Origin: Linanthus parryae
Lineage: Eukaryota > Streptophyta > Magnoliopsida > Ericales > Polemoniaceae
Direction: 5' to 3'
Assembly: GCA_023055425.1 (NCBI GenBank)
Contig: JALGPY010000035.1
Span: 2,347,501-2,411,500 of the forward strand
Length of the DNA: 64,000 bases
A model generated the notes under the pieces. It saw only the letters and a program-made list of their open reading frames with translations. It was not told the DNA's origin and made no database searches. The translations under genes and the position numbers were made by a program. Below, in pieces: positions 9,569-20,777 of the stretch (positions are counted from its first letter, which is position 1; every line of letters begins with the position of its first letter).

Positions 9569-12500
9569 GTACCCTCATTTGGAACGTGCGGGGGCTTGGA
9601 AACCTCTGCAACGTTCTATTCATTTGCGATACAGTGAAGGAAAGGCGTCCCAATCTAGTTTTTCTCATGGAAACTTAGATTGAATTCACATTAGATGGAT
9701 GTAATCTGAAAGAAGGTTCAGTATGAAAAAGGACTTTATGTGGACATCATAGGTCGAGGTGGGGGTTTGGCACTGCTTTGGAATGAATCAACAGAGGTGT
9801 TGCTAATTTCACGCACATCAAGATACATTCACTGCTTAGTCAAAACTGAAATGGATATTGATTCATGGTTCTTTACTGGTTTCTATGTGGATCCAGACAA
9901 AGCGGAAAGACATCTCTCTTGGACTTTACTCTCTCGTCTTAAACCACATGGAGATGCTCCATGGTGTGTTATGGGAGACTTCAATGAAGTCCTCTCTCAA
10001 CGGGACAAATAAGGGGGCAGGGGTGTGACTTTGTCCCAATCTAACCCCTTCAAAGAGGTACTTGACTCGTGCGATTTTAAGGATCTTGGGTTTCAAGGAA
10101 ACCCTTTCACTTGGAGCAACAATCAAGATGATGCGGAAAATATTCGGAGCATTTGGATAGGGTGGTTGCGAACTTGGGATGGAGAAGCATTTTTGGTTAC
10201 GCACGGGTGAACCACCTAGTAGCTGCCACTTCAGATTACAATCCAATTGAGCTCCATTTTGGCGCCCCGAATCCTAACAATAATATGTTGGGTTCGTGAA
10301 TATTTTATTTTGAAACTACTTGGATATAGAATAGGGAGTGTGATTCTACAATCCAATCCAGCTGGATTGCACATCAGTGTAGTGTAAAGGGGAAACTTGA
10401 ACAATGTGCAACTAGATTGAAAAGTTGGGCAAAGAGCAGCTTTGGAGTTGTCAATAAACAAATCTGCCTCTATAGCTTTCCAACGAAGGAAAGCAAAAAA
10501 GGAGCTTGCGGACCTACTGTTGAAGGAGGAGAAGATTTGGAAGCAAGGTTCTTGGGTACAGTGGTTGAGAATTGGAGACAAGAACACGGCTTATTTCCAC
10601 AGGAAAGCAACGGCTCTAAAGGCAAGAAACACTATCAAGGGGCTGGAAGATAAGAACGGGCAATGGAAGACTGAAGATGATGACTTGTTCAAATCTTATC
10701 TTCCCATTTTGAAGGTATCTTCGAAACATCTAACCCCTCTACTTAAGATATCAGCGCTATGGTAGAAGTGGTGAATCAAAGAATCAGCCAACATGACCAT
10801 GACTTCTTGGAAGCTCCATACACAATCCAAGAAGTCACAGATAGTTTGATGCAAATGGCTTCTCGGCTATCTTTTTTCAGAGGTACTGGCATTTGCTTAA
10901 AGAAGAGGTGGGAGGGTGTGTTCTTAGAATGTTAAATGGTGAAGAAAGCGTGGCTGCCTTCAACCACACTTTATTGGCACTCATCCCTAAAGTCAAACAG
11001 GTTAGAACTCCTGCAGATCTTCGGCCAATTAGTTTGTGTACAGATATTTATAAATTAGTTTCAAAAACTATGGCTAACAGATTGAAGATTATTTTTCCGT
11101 CTATTATATCGGAGAGTCAAAGTGCCTTTGCACCAAGAAGATTGATTACGGATAATTCTATCACAGCCTTTGAATTACTCCATACCATGAGGCACATAGT
11201 TAAAGTGAATGAGGTATTCTTATCTCTTAAAATAGACATTAGTAAGGCATATGACCGGTTTGAGTGGTCATACCTTACTCAAATCCTTCAAAGGATGGGT
11301 ATTGGCCCTAGACGGATACATTTGGTGAATGATTGTATTACTAAAACTACCTTTTCTTTCTCTTTTAAAGGGCAGATTGTCGGTAATATTGTGCCCAAGC
11401 GGGGGCTTCGTCAGGGATGCCCAATATCACCTTATTTGTTTTTATTCTGTGGTGAATTACTCTCACGTGCGCTCACGAATGCTATTTCTAGTGGGTCTAT
11501 TACAGGGGTGGCTGCGTCACGAGGAGGACTGAGAGTGTCACACCTCGTTTTTCTCGACGACAGCCTTATTTTTACAAAATCTACAGTCGAAGAGGTACAA
11601 GCCTTGACTAACGTACTACAAGACTATGAGCGATCTACTGGGTAGAAAATAAATCTCGAAAAGTCTTCTGCAGTCTTCTCATCTAACGTCCCGGATGAGG
11701 TGTGCGACCAACCTAGCAATCTATGTGGTGTACGATGAGAACCCATCCATGATAAATATCTGGGTTTACCTACAGAAGTGGGAAGGAAGAAGATGATTAC
11801 TTTTCAGTATACCGGAAAGGGTACAAGGTAAACTAGCAAAATGGAAGGAAAAATATCTTCCGCTAGCAGGTAAAGAAGTTATATTGAGATCAGTTATAGA
11901 ATCAATTCTGACTTATTCTATGAGCTCTTTAAAATTACATGTTAATCTTTGTGAAAAATTTGAAGCCTCTATGGCCAGATTCTTGTGGGGATCGGATGAG
12001 AAGCAGAGGAAAATCAGCTGGATCTCCTGGAAAAAATTAAAGAGATCAAAAGAAGATGGTGGGTTAAATTTTCATCATATGCAATACTTTAATATTGCTA
12101 TGTTATTGGTGAATACTTATGAACCCATCGAGTTTACTAGCAAGAGTCCTCAGGCACAAATACTACAGAAATTCAGGGCTTTTACAAGCTACAGCAAAGA
12201 AAGATAGTTCATACATGTGGAAAAATACTCTGGCAAGCAAGGACATGGTGTTAAGCTGTTGTCGATGGCGGCTTTGAAATGGGGAGAAGATTCTTTCAGG
12301 CCCATAACTCCAAATCCGAACCCCGACGGTCCTCCAGTGATGGTTGCAGATCTGATTACAAAGGAAAGAAAGTGGGATGAGGAAAAATTAAAAATGTTAT
12401 TTTGGGAAGAAGACATTACAAAAATAACAAGAATTTTGATTATGAAAATCAATGTCCCTGATCGCCTAATTTGGCATTTCTCAGAAACAGGGCATTACAC

Positions 12501-13538
12501 AGTCAAATCGGGCTATCAGCTTCTGGTTCGTCAAGAGGAGAGAAAGCAAATTTTTCAAGTGGGGAGCAGTTCGAACCCAAACCCAGGGTGGTGGAATTTT
12601 TTTTGGAAAATCAAGCTTCCCAAGAGAATTCTCTACACAACCAGGAGAGCCTTCTTCCGAGGTCTTCCGGTTTGTCATAACCTTCTTCAGAAAGGTATTC
12701 AAGTAGAAAATTGGAGTGTGGTATGTAAAAAAGAGAGAGAAGATGAAACTCATATGTTTCTCTTTTGCCCCTTTGCAAAACAGCGCTGGGTTTCTCTCTT
12801 GGGATTCGATTCGTTGACGGGAACTCACATGCAACTCCAAATCTTGTGGAAAACGATGTTCCTTGCAGCAAACACAGAAGAGAGAAGGAGGATGAGTGTT
12901 CTTATTTGGAAATTTTGGAAAAACATAAATGCCATCCTTTTTAAAACCATATCCAAAAGCCTAATGAACTTATTCAGCAAGTTCTGAATTACCTTGAAGA
13001 TTTTGATAATGTTATGAAGGAAGAGGAGGATGTCGTTACGTCTCAGACGCAGTCCAACCCACCTCCAGTGTCGGAATCACTGTAGGAAGGATAGGTGCTT
13101 CTCAACACAGATGGAGCTTGGAATCCACACTGAAAGAAGGCGACTATCAGAGTAATTCTCAGATCTCATTCGGGGGTCTTCATCGCTGGAAAAACTAAAT
13201 CAATCCCTTTCTCAGTCTCAGCAAAGGTTGCAGAAGCTGAAGCTTTGCGAGAATGGATTGAGCTAGTTACACGGAGAGGACATGCTAAGATTTGGATTGA
13301 GTCTAATTCTCTCTCTCTCTCTAGTGAAATAGATGAATCGGTTTGTACAGAGGAAAAAACCAGAAAATGACTCAGAGTTGAGAGGATTCTAGAGAAATCT
13401 ATTGAGCTCTTGGAGAATTCAACGGCTCATGTGATTTGCCACGTACCGAGGAAATGGAATAATGAAGTGCACCACTTCGCTCAATATGCCATCAAATTTC
13501 ATTGTAATTACGATTTTATTTTTCCAGCTCCTGCGTAG
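9565..13538 (+). pseudogene. LINE ORF2 (endonuclease, RT, zf-RVT, RNase H), broken
   Basis: The ATG at 9565 begins MSTLIWNVRGLGN, the start of the apurinic-type endonuclease. The WCVMGDFNEVL motif lies near 9955-9990. RT motifs occupy 10893-11645: DLRPISLCTDIYK, SKAYDRFEWSYL, GLRQGCPISPYL, then SHLVFLDDSLIF, in which the usual FADD reads FLDD. The post-RT region is at 11884-12207, zf-RVT at about 12400-12800, and an RNase H-like domain from about 13090 (NTDGAWNP). Stops and frameshifts occur throughout. The family makes target-primed reverse transcripts in the nucleus. The A-to-L change at the catalytic box adds to the evidence that this copy is inactive. Confidence 0.85.
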
Positions 13539-13635
13539 GCTGATTCAGTTTCAACCCAAGATGTAGAAGGCCTCTTCTTAGGCCAGTCCGTTTGAATAAA
13601 ATGGTTTCTTCAAAAAAAACATATATTTTATTTAT

Positions 13636-13776
13636 CATAAGTAATAAAATTAAAAAGGACGTAACTAAAAATATTTAATAACACTTTATATAAAAATATA
13701 TTTAAATTAATCACAACATCCAGAAAATTTTATACCATTTTTTCGACTCTTTACATAATATGCAACATGTCAATAG
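13636..13776. other. AT-rich target sequence with TSD AATAG
   Basis: Short AT-rich spacer between the LINE and the Ty3/gypsy element. Bases 13772-13776 (AATAG) are the left copy of the gypsy target duplication; the right copy is at 28489-28493. Confidence 0.7.
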
Positions 13777-14403
13777 TGTGCACAAGAGATTCCGGCGGGG
13801 AGAACTCCGTGTACACCGTATGTAGAGGATCGGAAATGACACAGGAAGAGTTGGGTTGTGTGTAGGGAGAGAGTAAGGCAGTAGTAATGTCTGAGAGAGA
13901 GACAGGGGTTTGGCAGAGCTTCCGCGTATGGCCAGTGTGTCCTCCTTTGTATGGAAAGGTTAACGATCTATATATAATGGAGAATGTGACCGTTTTAGTG
14001 TGGTTAATGCGCCCATCAATGGCGGCTTAATTAGCTTAACCACAACGGCACGTTCGTCCGTATATACAGGGACCGTTACAGCACGTTATGCGCGAATACC
14101 GGAACCGTTATGGGGTTGACCGGGTTTGACCGGATTGACCGGGTTTATGGAGCTCGTGCCAAAAATCTCTCAAAACAGTTACTAAAGGTCGCGCGCGGGC
14201 TTGGCTCGCACGCGACAGGGCTTACTCTAGCCTCCAAACCACTAAGTCCCTACAAGTCCCGTGCGGTGGTATGCGAGGGCCCTGTCTCGCAGCCCCCACA
14301 TGGATCAGCGCGGCTGGTGATCCAGTGTGTGTGGAGCACAATATGGTGTGCTGGATGGTTGCCACGTGGCCAAGATCTGTCAGCTCAGAAAGCACTATCT
14401 ACA
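13777..14403 (-). repeat. 3' LTR (element orientation) of the gypsy element
   Basis: 627 bp, TGTGCACAAG at the left edge and ATCTACA at the right. Differs from 27862-28488 at about eight single bases by visual comparison. Confidence 0.95.
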
Positions 14404-14416
14404 TTAGCCCCCTTTC
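14404..14416 (-). other. Polypurine tract of the gypsy element
   Basis: The minus strand reads GAAAGGGGGCTAA directly before the LTR, the expected plus-strand primer site. It fixes the element orientation as minus. Confidence 0.85.
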
Positions 14417-14664
14417 TGCGTGTGAAGGCTCATAGCTGGATAGACATCCGTGCGCGGAAACCAACATACGCGTCGCCGCCACGCACCAATTAAAATATGA
14501 GTAAATTCATCCCCCGTGCGTGCCAATATGACCTTAAACCCCTAGATTCGTGCCGTCTGGACTTTAGGGTTTTAGGGGTGACGTCAGCTTGTCCTGTGAT
14601 TGCGCGATTCGACGGTGACGGTTGCGATTCGACTACTGAAAGGACGCAACCCTTCATTATTTTT

Positions 14665-14674
14665 GGATAAATAC
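14665..14674 (+). promoter_or_regulatory. Possible TATA box of the antisense gene
   Basis: GGATAAATAC lies about 480 bp before the first ATG of the plus-strand gene. A pyrimidine-rich stretch follows, and a consensus splice acceptor (TTTTCCGCAG, ending at 15146) lies two bases before the ATG, so a 5' UTR intron is likely. This is a weak, position-based call. Confidence 0.3.
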
Positions 14675-15148
14675 TCTGTACTCTCCATTGTTGCAAAGCA
14701 TCACTTCTTTCTCTTAAAGTGAATGGTACCCGGAAGCCTTCGAGAGCAGATTCAGATAATCAATCACCAGTTCAAAATTGCAAATCGTCTTCTTCAACTG
14801 TCTGCATCCAAGCAAGCATTACAGAAACAAGGTTGGCCTTGTTCAATTTTGATTTAATATACCAGCATATGCTTTGAACTGTGTTGGATCTGCAAACCCA
14901 TGACATATTATCTGCTGAAAACTTATGAAGAAGCTCCAATCTCTGAATCCAATTTCGATTTAATCTCCCAATGATAAAGACCTTGAATGTGGGGTTTTGA
15001 AATCTCTGATAATGCAAACAATTCCAATCTCTAATTTCTGAAATTGGTACCAGGAACTGTTCATCTTTCTTCCCATAGATCTTGAATCTCAGAATTCAAA
15101 CTGAAGTGTGCATATTTCTCCCCCCTTTTTTCTTGCTTTTCCGCAGGA

Positions 15149-16453
15149 ATGGCAAAGACAAAAGGAACTAGACCCACCAAGGAGGACGAAGAAATACCTG
15201 ATCTTCCGCAAGCTCTATGGCGAAAAGCCCCCTATCTGGGTGGCAAAGACTTCTACCATGCTAGGGTTAAGGCAAAGAAGCTACCTACCCCTGTCTCTGG
15301 TGAGGGATTGCTAACATTAACCCCTCCAGTTAACTCGGCTTTGCTTGAATTTATTGGCTGCGAAGACGTGGTTCGATTGGGAATCGAAAATGGGTACTTC
15401 CCGTATGCTGCTATTTCCACCCAAGCTTTTGTTCAGAAATTGGACTACATGGATGAGTGGATCGACAATGTACTGACCCATAATGCCTTTACTCTAAACG
15501 AGGCTGGCATATATTTTGCCGTTCGTGCTACGAAGGGTGCTGCCGTGAAGCTGGACCAATCCATGCTTCTAAACCTTCTTTCCCGCTACTCGCCTGCGAC
15601 TCACACATTTCACTTTGCTGAGTTCGAGGCTGCCCCGACGCTGGAGGATGTGCACATGCTGTATGATCTATCTCTCATGGGCGAGGTGGATCCTTTGAGT
15701 CCCTTGAGGACGGACGCGGAGATTGCTTTGTACACGCAGATGGAGGAATGCTTGTCAGAAGTAAAGAAAATTTCCTCCCGGTGGACCACTACAGAAGTCC
15801 TTCCTGACTGGCAGTTGGTTGACACATCTGCGAAAAACACTTGGAACAAGTGGGTGCAGTACTTTTTCCGTGATTATGCGAATAGCAGCATCACCAAGAA
15901 GCTTCTAAGCCAAAACCCAAAGGCTAAGAACTATGTGGAGGGTAAGGGTTATCACTTGACCCTTTGTGCCTTCCTCTGTGCCTGGTTGTCGAGGTACTTA
16001 ATCGATGGCCACCCGCACGATGGGGTCTTCTATCACGTTCTTCCCCTTGCTGTGAAATTGGCCCTTGGCCAGAAAGTCGCACTCGGACCCTTGGTCTTGG
16101 GCACGCTGTACTACAGATTGGATCAGCTGGTTGTGGCCATGAAGGAATCGCGTGGCCGCCTCGACATACTGACTTTCGTTAACATTGCCTTCTTGACAAT
16201 GTGGGTCTTTGAGCGATGGCCTTCCTATGCCCCAGTCGCTTCTAAGCCCAACAGGTGGTGTCCCCCAGGCGCGGTGGAGGAGCGTAACAGTGGTAGAGCT
16301 GCGAGATGGTTTGGGACAAATAACCCCAAGTGCATTTGGAGCCTGATATGCGACAATCGGCAAGAGTTCATAGCCAGACCCTATGTCATGCGTATTGAAA
16401 ACGTGCGGTGGTTTCCAAAGCAGTATCCTTCTAAGGGTGTTGTCTTCTCATAA
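15149..16453 (+). CDS. Exon 1 open part: plant-mobile-domain-like protein
   Basis: 434 residues from an ATG preceded by a splice-acceptor-like sequence, so this start is well placed. Around residues 150-185 the sequence FHFAEFEAAPTLEDVHMLYD matches the signature of the plant mobile domain (PMD, aminotransferase-like) family: an aromatic strand followed by xPTLEDV and a Leu-rich helix with a final Gly. PMD proteins occur in MAIN/MAIL host genes and in plant transposons. An alternative label is the 'putative gypsy type transposon' / Transposase_28-like family; a profile search would decide. The frame stays open past the TAA to 16789, with conserved-looking sequence such as WPQSIIRGCYKRLL, so the stop appears recent. 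Confidence 0.75.
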   Translation: MAKTKGTRPTKEDEEIPDLPQALWRKAPYLGGKDFYHARVKAKKLPTPVSGEGLLTLTPPVNSALLEFIGCEDVVRLGIENGYFPYAAISTQAFVQKLDYMDEWIDNVLTHNAFTLNEAGIYFAVRATKGAAVKLDQSMLLNLLSRYSPATHTFHFAEFEAAPTLEDVHMLYDLSLMGEVDPLSPLRTDAEIALYTQMEECLSEVKKISSRWTTTEVLPDWQLVDTSAKNTWNKWVQYFFRDYANSSITKKLLSQNPKAKNYVEGKGYHLTLCAFLCAWLSRYLIDGHPHDGVFYHVLPLAVKLALGQKVALGPLVLGTLYYRLDQLVVAMKESRGRLDILTFVNIAFLTMWVFERWPSYAPVASKPNRWCPPGAVEERNSGRAARWFGTNNPKCIWSLICDNRQEFIARPYVMRIENVRWFPKQYPSKGVVFS

Positions 16454-17029
16454 GAGCTCCTCTTCGAAGATGGAGAGCATTTCCATGAGAGCTATCGCGA
16501 ATTCTTTTGCTGGTGTCTGCGAGGTTCACTTCCTGCTCTCGCGGAGCATGTTCGTGAGCTCGCGCCAAGGTACGAGAGGATTACCGTGGACGTTGATCCC
16601 ACTCGAGTTTTGCCCCAGTTCGGCTTTGATGCAGTGGCACCATCAATCTGGCCACAGTCTATTATCAGAGGCTGCTATAAGCGTTTGTTGACAAAGGAGT
16701 GCAAAACAGTCTTGCTGAGCAATCTTCCCTTTGAGCAACCTGCAGGTAACCGTGAAGGTGGTTATTCCAAAAACTGGCTCGCATACTGAAATGCCCAGCA
16801 GACAAGATTTGAGACGCAGTCGGCCCCCCAGCCGAGCAGATCTCCTGTGATCAAAAGGAATTCTTTTCCTTTTCGTCCCAACTGCAGCTTGGACAAGTCT
16901 GAATATGGTTGCTACTCATTGCTGGATCACGAGAACCATCTGTGTCCCGCCACCATTCTAGATGAAAAGATCGCTGCGGTCAGAAAAGGCGACTCGCATG
17001 TCATCAGATATAGCGAAACTTTTGCTAAG
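16454..17029 (+). pseudogene. Exon 1 distal part after in-frame stop
   Basis: Same frame as exon 1, continuing through TAA 16451-16453 and containing TGA at 16787-16789. It ends at AAG|GTGAGC (17029/17030). Codon-like composition and absence of other stops over 570 bases support recent loss of an open exon. Confidence 0.6.
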
Positions 17030-17107
17030 GTGAGCAACTTCTTTTGCATGCGCTAAGCTTCTTTACTTTCATATATTGACAACCCCATTCTACACTGCTT
17101 GCTGTAG

Positions 17108-18040
17108 TGTCACGTGCAGAGGTTTGCATCTGGTGAGCGTTCCAAATCGCTGGTTAACACCATTGTTATCACAAGAAGACAAGGACAGTCGTTTCGGCTA
17201 GCATCGAGAATGGATCCCGAGGTCGAGGCCAGGATTCGCGAGGTCATGAATGCTTTTGCAGACTCGCTAACAGACAATGCCCCGGCCTTGTCTCCCCCTA
17301 GAGATGATCCGTCTCCCCCAGCGACTGCCGCGCCAAGAGCGAAGAGGCCCAGGCAAAGAGGAATTACAATTTCTTCCCCTAGAAGCGCTCCAACTTCTCC
17401 TCCTGCGAGGTCCCTTTCTGCCAAGGAAAAAGGCAAAGGTCGCATGACCGGTAAAGCACGGAAGGAGCTCGCAGTGGAGACCTACGTTCCATTCGGCCAG
17501 GAGGAAGAAGAGGAGAGGCGGGAGCCAAGAGAAGGAGATGAAGAAGAAGAAGAAAGAGTTGAAGATGTCAGAGTCAGAGAAGAAATGTGATTCATGAGGA
17601 AGAATCAGGAGGTATCTCAATCGCGCTTCCCTTCTCATTATCTTAACTCTTTTGCAATTTGGTTTGAGCGATTCGTTTCTTCGCAGATGATGATGATGAG
17701 ACCATCGGTGGCCTTTTGGCCAAGAGGCAGAAGAGGGGTGCTCATTCTGGCGTTTCTGATGAACCCATAAGCAGGGATATTCTCGCCGAGTCCAAGAGGA
17801 CAGCTGCGGAAGCTGCTGAAAGGAGAAGAAAGCGAGAAGAGGAGGAGCTCGAGCGTGTGAAGCAGAGGAGCCTCGAAGAACAACACGTCGACGACTTAGT
17901 TCGTCCAATCAATGAGGAAGATGTGCTTCCCGAAGAGGTGGCTCCCCGAGTTGAAGAGGAGGATGCGGCTCCAGAAGAAGATGCGTCAGCATTGGAGCAA
18001 GCCCAAGCAGATTTTGAAGAAATCGCAGGCGGAAATGAAG
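17108..18040 (+). pseudogene. Exons 2 and 3: low-complexity charged region
   Basis: Exon 2 (17108-17611) begins in phase 0 after intron 1. It carries a Pro/Ser-rich stretch, a basic RAKRPRQRG patch that could be a nuclear localisation signal, and a long Glu/Arg run. It meets TGA at 17588. Shifting one base in the GAGAAGAAATG area gives an open frame ending in the phase exon 3 requires. Exon 3 (17687-18040) has LLAKRQKRGAHSG and a Glu-rich helix-forming segment (ESKRTAAEAAERRRKREEEE), then an acidic tail. Function unknown. Confidence 0.6.
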
Positions 18041-18419
18041 GTGAGATTTTTAATCTCGCAGTAACTTATCGAGATGTTATTGCTGGTGCATTAAAGCACG
18101 GTGTGTCAAAAGTTGACATTCGCCATCGGCTAGTAGGCAAGTGCGGTGAACCATCAGGTAATCACTTGAACGATATGCGTGAACTAGGCTTAGCAACTCA
18201 AAACATAATCATGACTGGTTTCTTCGCGCCCCAGGTCACGCTCATCTTAAAGACATGCTTAATGAAGACACATTAATAGGGCAAGGTTCCACGTCCTTAG
18301 CATATGACGAGGATACTGCAATCCCACCTTCGCGTGGAGGTGCTTGCTCTTAGCTTAGCAAAGATAGTAAAGTAACGTACGATACAAGTTACCTCACACC
18401 ATCGCATTTTGTGTCGTAG

Positions 18420-19468
18420 GCAATGCTGATGATCCTGTGTTGGAACAAAGGAGTCAACCTTCTGCGTCCTATGTCCCGGTGCCGAGTTCTCATACCGAGA
18501 AGCCCGTCGCAGCTGCTGAGTATGCAGGAGAGCCCCTTGAGGACGTCATCGAACTTTTTGATGATGCCGAGGCTGACACTGTATTAATGGAGGAAGATGC
18601 CCATGTTGGCGCTGAGGAAATAGGAACGAACGCTGCTGATGCTATCGCATCTGGAGAGATCCCTCATCAAGCTGCAACTTCTGCTGCCACCATGCCTCCA
18701 GCAATGACTGAATCGGCGGCACCTCTTCCTGCGTGGAGCTTTTGGGGCTCGCAGGTCGGGGTTGCGATCGCACCTGGTGCAGCTTATACTCTTCCTCCCA
18801 ACTATGAGGAGTTAGAACTCGCAGCTGATAGGAGGGCAATGGAGCGAGGACAGTCTTCGACTACCCCAGCAATGCGCATTCTTTCTCTGCGCGAGATCCT
18901 TGAAGGAACTGGTATGTCGTGATTTGCTGTTCGCATCTCGCATTCTTCATTTGCAAATTTGATAGTATAACTTGGCTTTGACATTTCTTCAGGTTTGAAG
19001 CAAGCCGACGTGGACTGGCTAGTTCGGATGCGCCTCACCTACCCCCAGTCATTTGCGAGATCTCTGGAGATAGGACCCTTTGACACGAGGCTGTTTCTTA
19101 CTGAAGCCATCTGGATTTTGGAGCAGCTGTCCGCGGACACACCCGCGACCATTTCTCCTCAGAGTGCCGAATTGCTTTTTGGCATGTGCCAAAATCTTCT
19201 CGCCAAAGTTCAAGGCAGGCTAGGCTTCAAGTTTCTCATAAAAAGAGTTACCCTGATTCGCGCGGCCGTAACTTTGAAACGCGGCCACCAAAACCTCGCA
19301 GCTGAAAAGCAGAAGGTAGAGCAGCAAAAGCAAAAGGTTAAAGAGGCTATGAAGCTCTATCACGAGATGAATGCCAAATGCGAGCAATTGAAGCAAGAAG
19401 TGGAGCAAGTGGAAAATCTGAGCCGTCAGTTTACTCCCCATGACTCCTTGATCAAGGGTTTATTTTGA
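18420..19468 (+). CDS. Exons 4 and 5: acidic linker and coiled-coil C-terminus
   Basis: Exon 4 (18420-18911) joins exon 3 in phase 1, giving GNEGNADD across the junction; it is rich in Ala, Glu and Pro. Exon 5 (18993-19468) joins exon 4 in phase 1 as G|GLKQADVDWLV and is open to TGA 19466-19468. Its second half is a clear coiled coil with heptad-like Gln/Lys/Glu spacing (AEKQKVEQQKQKVKEAMKLY). This suggests a self-associating or partner-binding tail. No enzymatic motif is visible. Confidence 0.65.
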
Positions 19469-19859
19469 TTTTTGAAAAGCAGCAAATAAGTAGCATAAAC
19501 ATTATTGTAATGTTGCTAGGGTTTCTCCCCCTCTTTTTTTTCAAAAAGAAGAATTGAAATGCCCGTTTTGCCCTTTCCGGGATTTGCTACAATATCTCTG
19601 TGCATATCAAATTATGACGTCAGCAATTGATATTCGGCCTTGATTTTCGCGGTAATTGCTCATTAGATAAGCACGCTTTCCTCGGGAAGTCCATCCGAAT
19701 CATGACCATCCGCCATTAATTAGGATACGCAACCGAATCGTCGTAGCCTTTAGTAGGGTAATTGATTGTTACCGCTTTTCAAGGCGTAAGTGATTGATCC
19801 TTACCCTCTTTTCAAATTCTGCTGACTCATTTTGGCAATTTAAGAGTCTCCACAAGGTC

Positions 19860-19867
19860 TATATAAA
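19860..19867 (+). promoter_or_regulatory. TATA box of a possible second antisense unit
   Basis: TATATAAA is a textbook plant TATA box, about 390 bp after the end of the PMD-like gene and on the same strand. It is followed by a transcript-like region ending in a splice acceptor (TATACTTGCAG at about 20125) just before ATG 20129. Confidence 0.4.
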
Positions 19868-20128
19868 CCCTGCCTTTTGCTATTTGGGTTCTTCATCCCA
19901 AAATGTGGTTTGCCGTGAGTCTTTACGACTGCTGGCTTCAACGCTTGCTTTTCGTTGATTCATGGCAGCTTCAAGTTGTGAAACCTGAGTTTGTGCTTTG
20001 TGCTATAGAAATAGTTTCCAAGATCTGCTCCATAAGGCTTATTGATCTTCATAACTATCATAAAGAAGGTGCAGATAATACCTCATATTTATTCGAAGAA
20101 TTTTCTTCGTCTATTATACTTGCAGGTC

Positions 20129-20570
20129 ATGTCTTCGGCCGCCTCCTGGCAAGGTGCAGCGCCGTACTGACCTTGCTACCAACTCGTAATGAACGGCGGG
20201 ATTCTCCTCCAGCATGCCCGGAGGAGGATTCATTGCCCCCACGTTCGTGAGCTCAGGGTGGCGAGCCATTGTGCTCGTTTCCATGGACAAGGAGCCTATT
20301 GCCGGAGGAATAACTGCTCCCCTGTTTTGTGCGGCTGCATACGCCGGAACAGGTGGTTCCTCTGGTACATATCTTGATCAGACAGAGGCCTTGTCAGATC
20401 CTGATATCTTGGATGCAGCGTCACCCAGATCTTGCTGTTAGGGACGTAGCGAATGGCGGGCTGATCTTCTCGCAGGAGCGCCCTACTTGCTACAGATCTT
20501 TGGCCGCAGATCTGTGCATCGCATCGCTTGTGCTAGGACCGTTAGGTTCATCCTTTCTCAGTTAGGATTC
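20129..20570 (+). pseudogene. Possible second antisense small ORF, broken
   Basis: ATG 20129 after a good splice acceptor opens MSSAASWQGAAPY then a stop. An overlapping frame at 20214-20441 reads a 75-residue Gly/Ala-rich product. GC-rich coding-like composition continues to about 20570, then changes sharply to AT-rich. I do not recognise the product. A decayed second gene is one reading; a long 3' UTR of the first gene is another. Confidence 0.3.
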
Positions 20571-20777
20571 CCCCGATGTGTAACTTCTTGTTTGCAAGTT
20601 ACTTTTTAGATGCATTATAAGCCATGTTGGCTGCGTAGTTAGCTTGTTTTAGCTTTTTCGCTTGTAAGCTGTAATCTAGACAGATGAATTGTAAGTATTT
20701 TTAACTCATAATGATAAATCGCATTGTATGATTTGCTGCGTATTGGCAAATTTCGCCTTCTGTAGTCTTTGCATTTG

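Larger units (their letters stand above)
8077..13618 (+). mobile_element. Full-length L1 LINE, mutated
   Basis: A 5.5-kb non-LTR retrotransposon with a 5' UTR, ORF1, ORF2 and a short poly(A) tail. The 17-bp sequences at 8060-8076 and 13619-13635 agree at 15 positions and are a good candidate target-site duplication. ORF1 and ORF2 overlap by ATGA at 9565-9568. Both are interrupted by stops and frameshifts, so the copy is dead. A different truncated copy with related RNase H sequence lies at 28530-28963. Confidence 0.9.
15149..19468 (+). pseudogene. Five-exon antisense gene with PMD-like domain carried by the gypsy element
   Basis: Plus-strand gene opposite to gag-pol. Predicted exons: 15149-17029, 17108-17611, 17687-18040, 18420-18911, 18993-19468. 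Donors and acceptors are GT/AG: AAG|GTGAGC, GGAG|GTATCT, GAAG|GTGAGA, ACTG|GTATGT; TGTAG|, TTCGCAG|, GTCGTAG|, TTCTTCAG|. Phases agree across introns 1, 3 and 4. Intron 2 needs a 1-nt indel in exon 2, near 17577-17586. Two in-frame stops lie in exon 1 (TAA 16451-16453, TGA 16787-16789). The product would have a PMD-like N-terminus, an acidic/basic low-complexity middle and a C-terminal coiled coil. Introns can persist because the genomic RNA is transcribed from the other strand. Antisense extra ORFs are known in Tat elements; the function is unknown. Confidence 0.8.
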
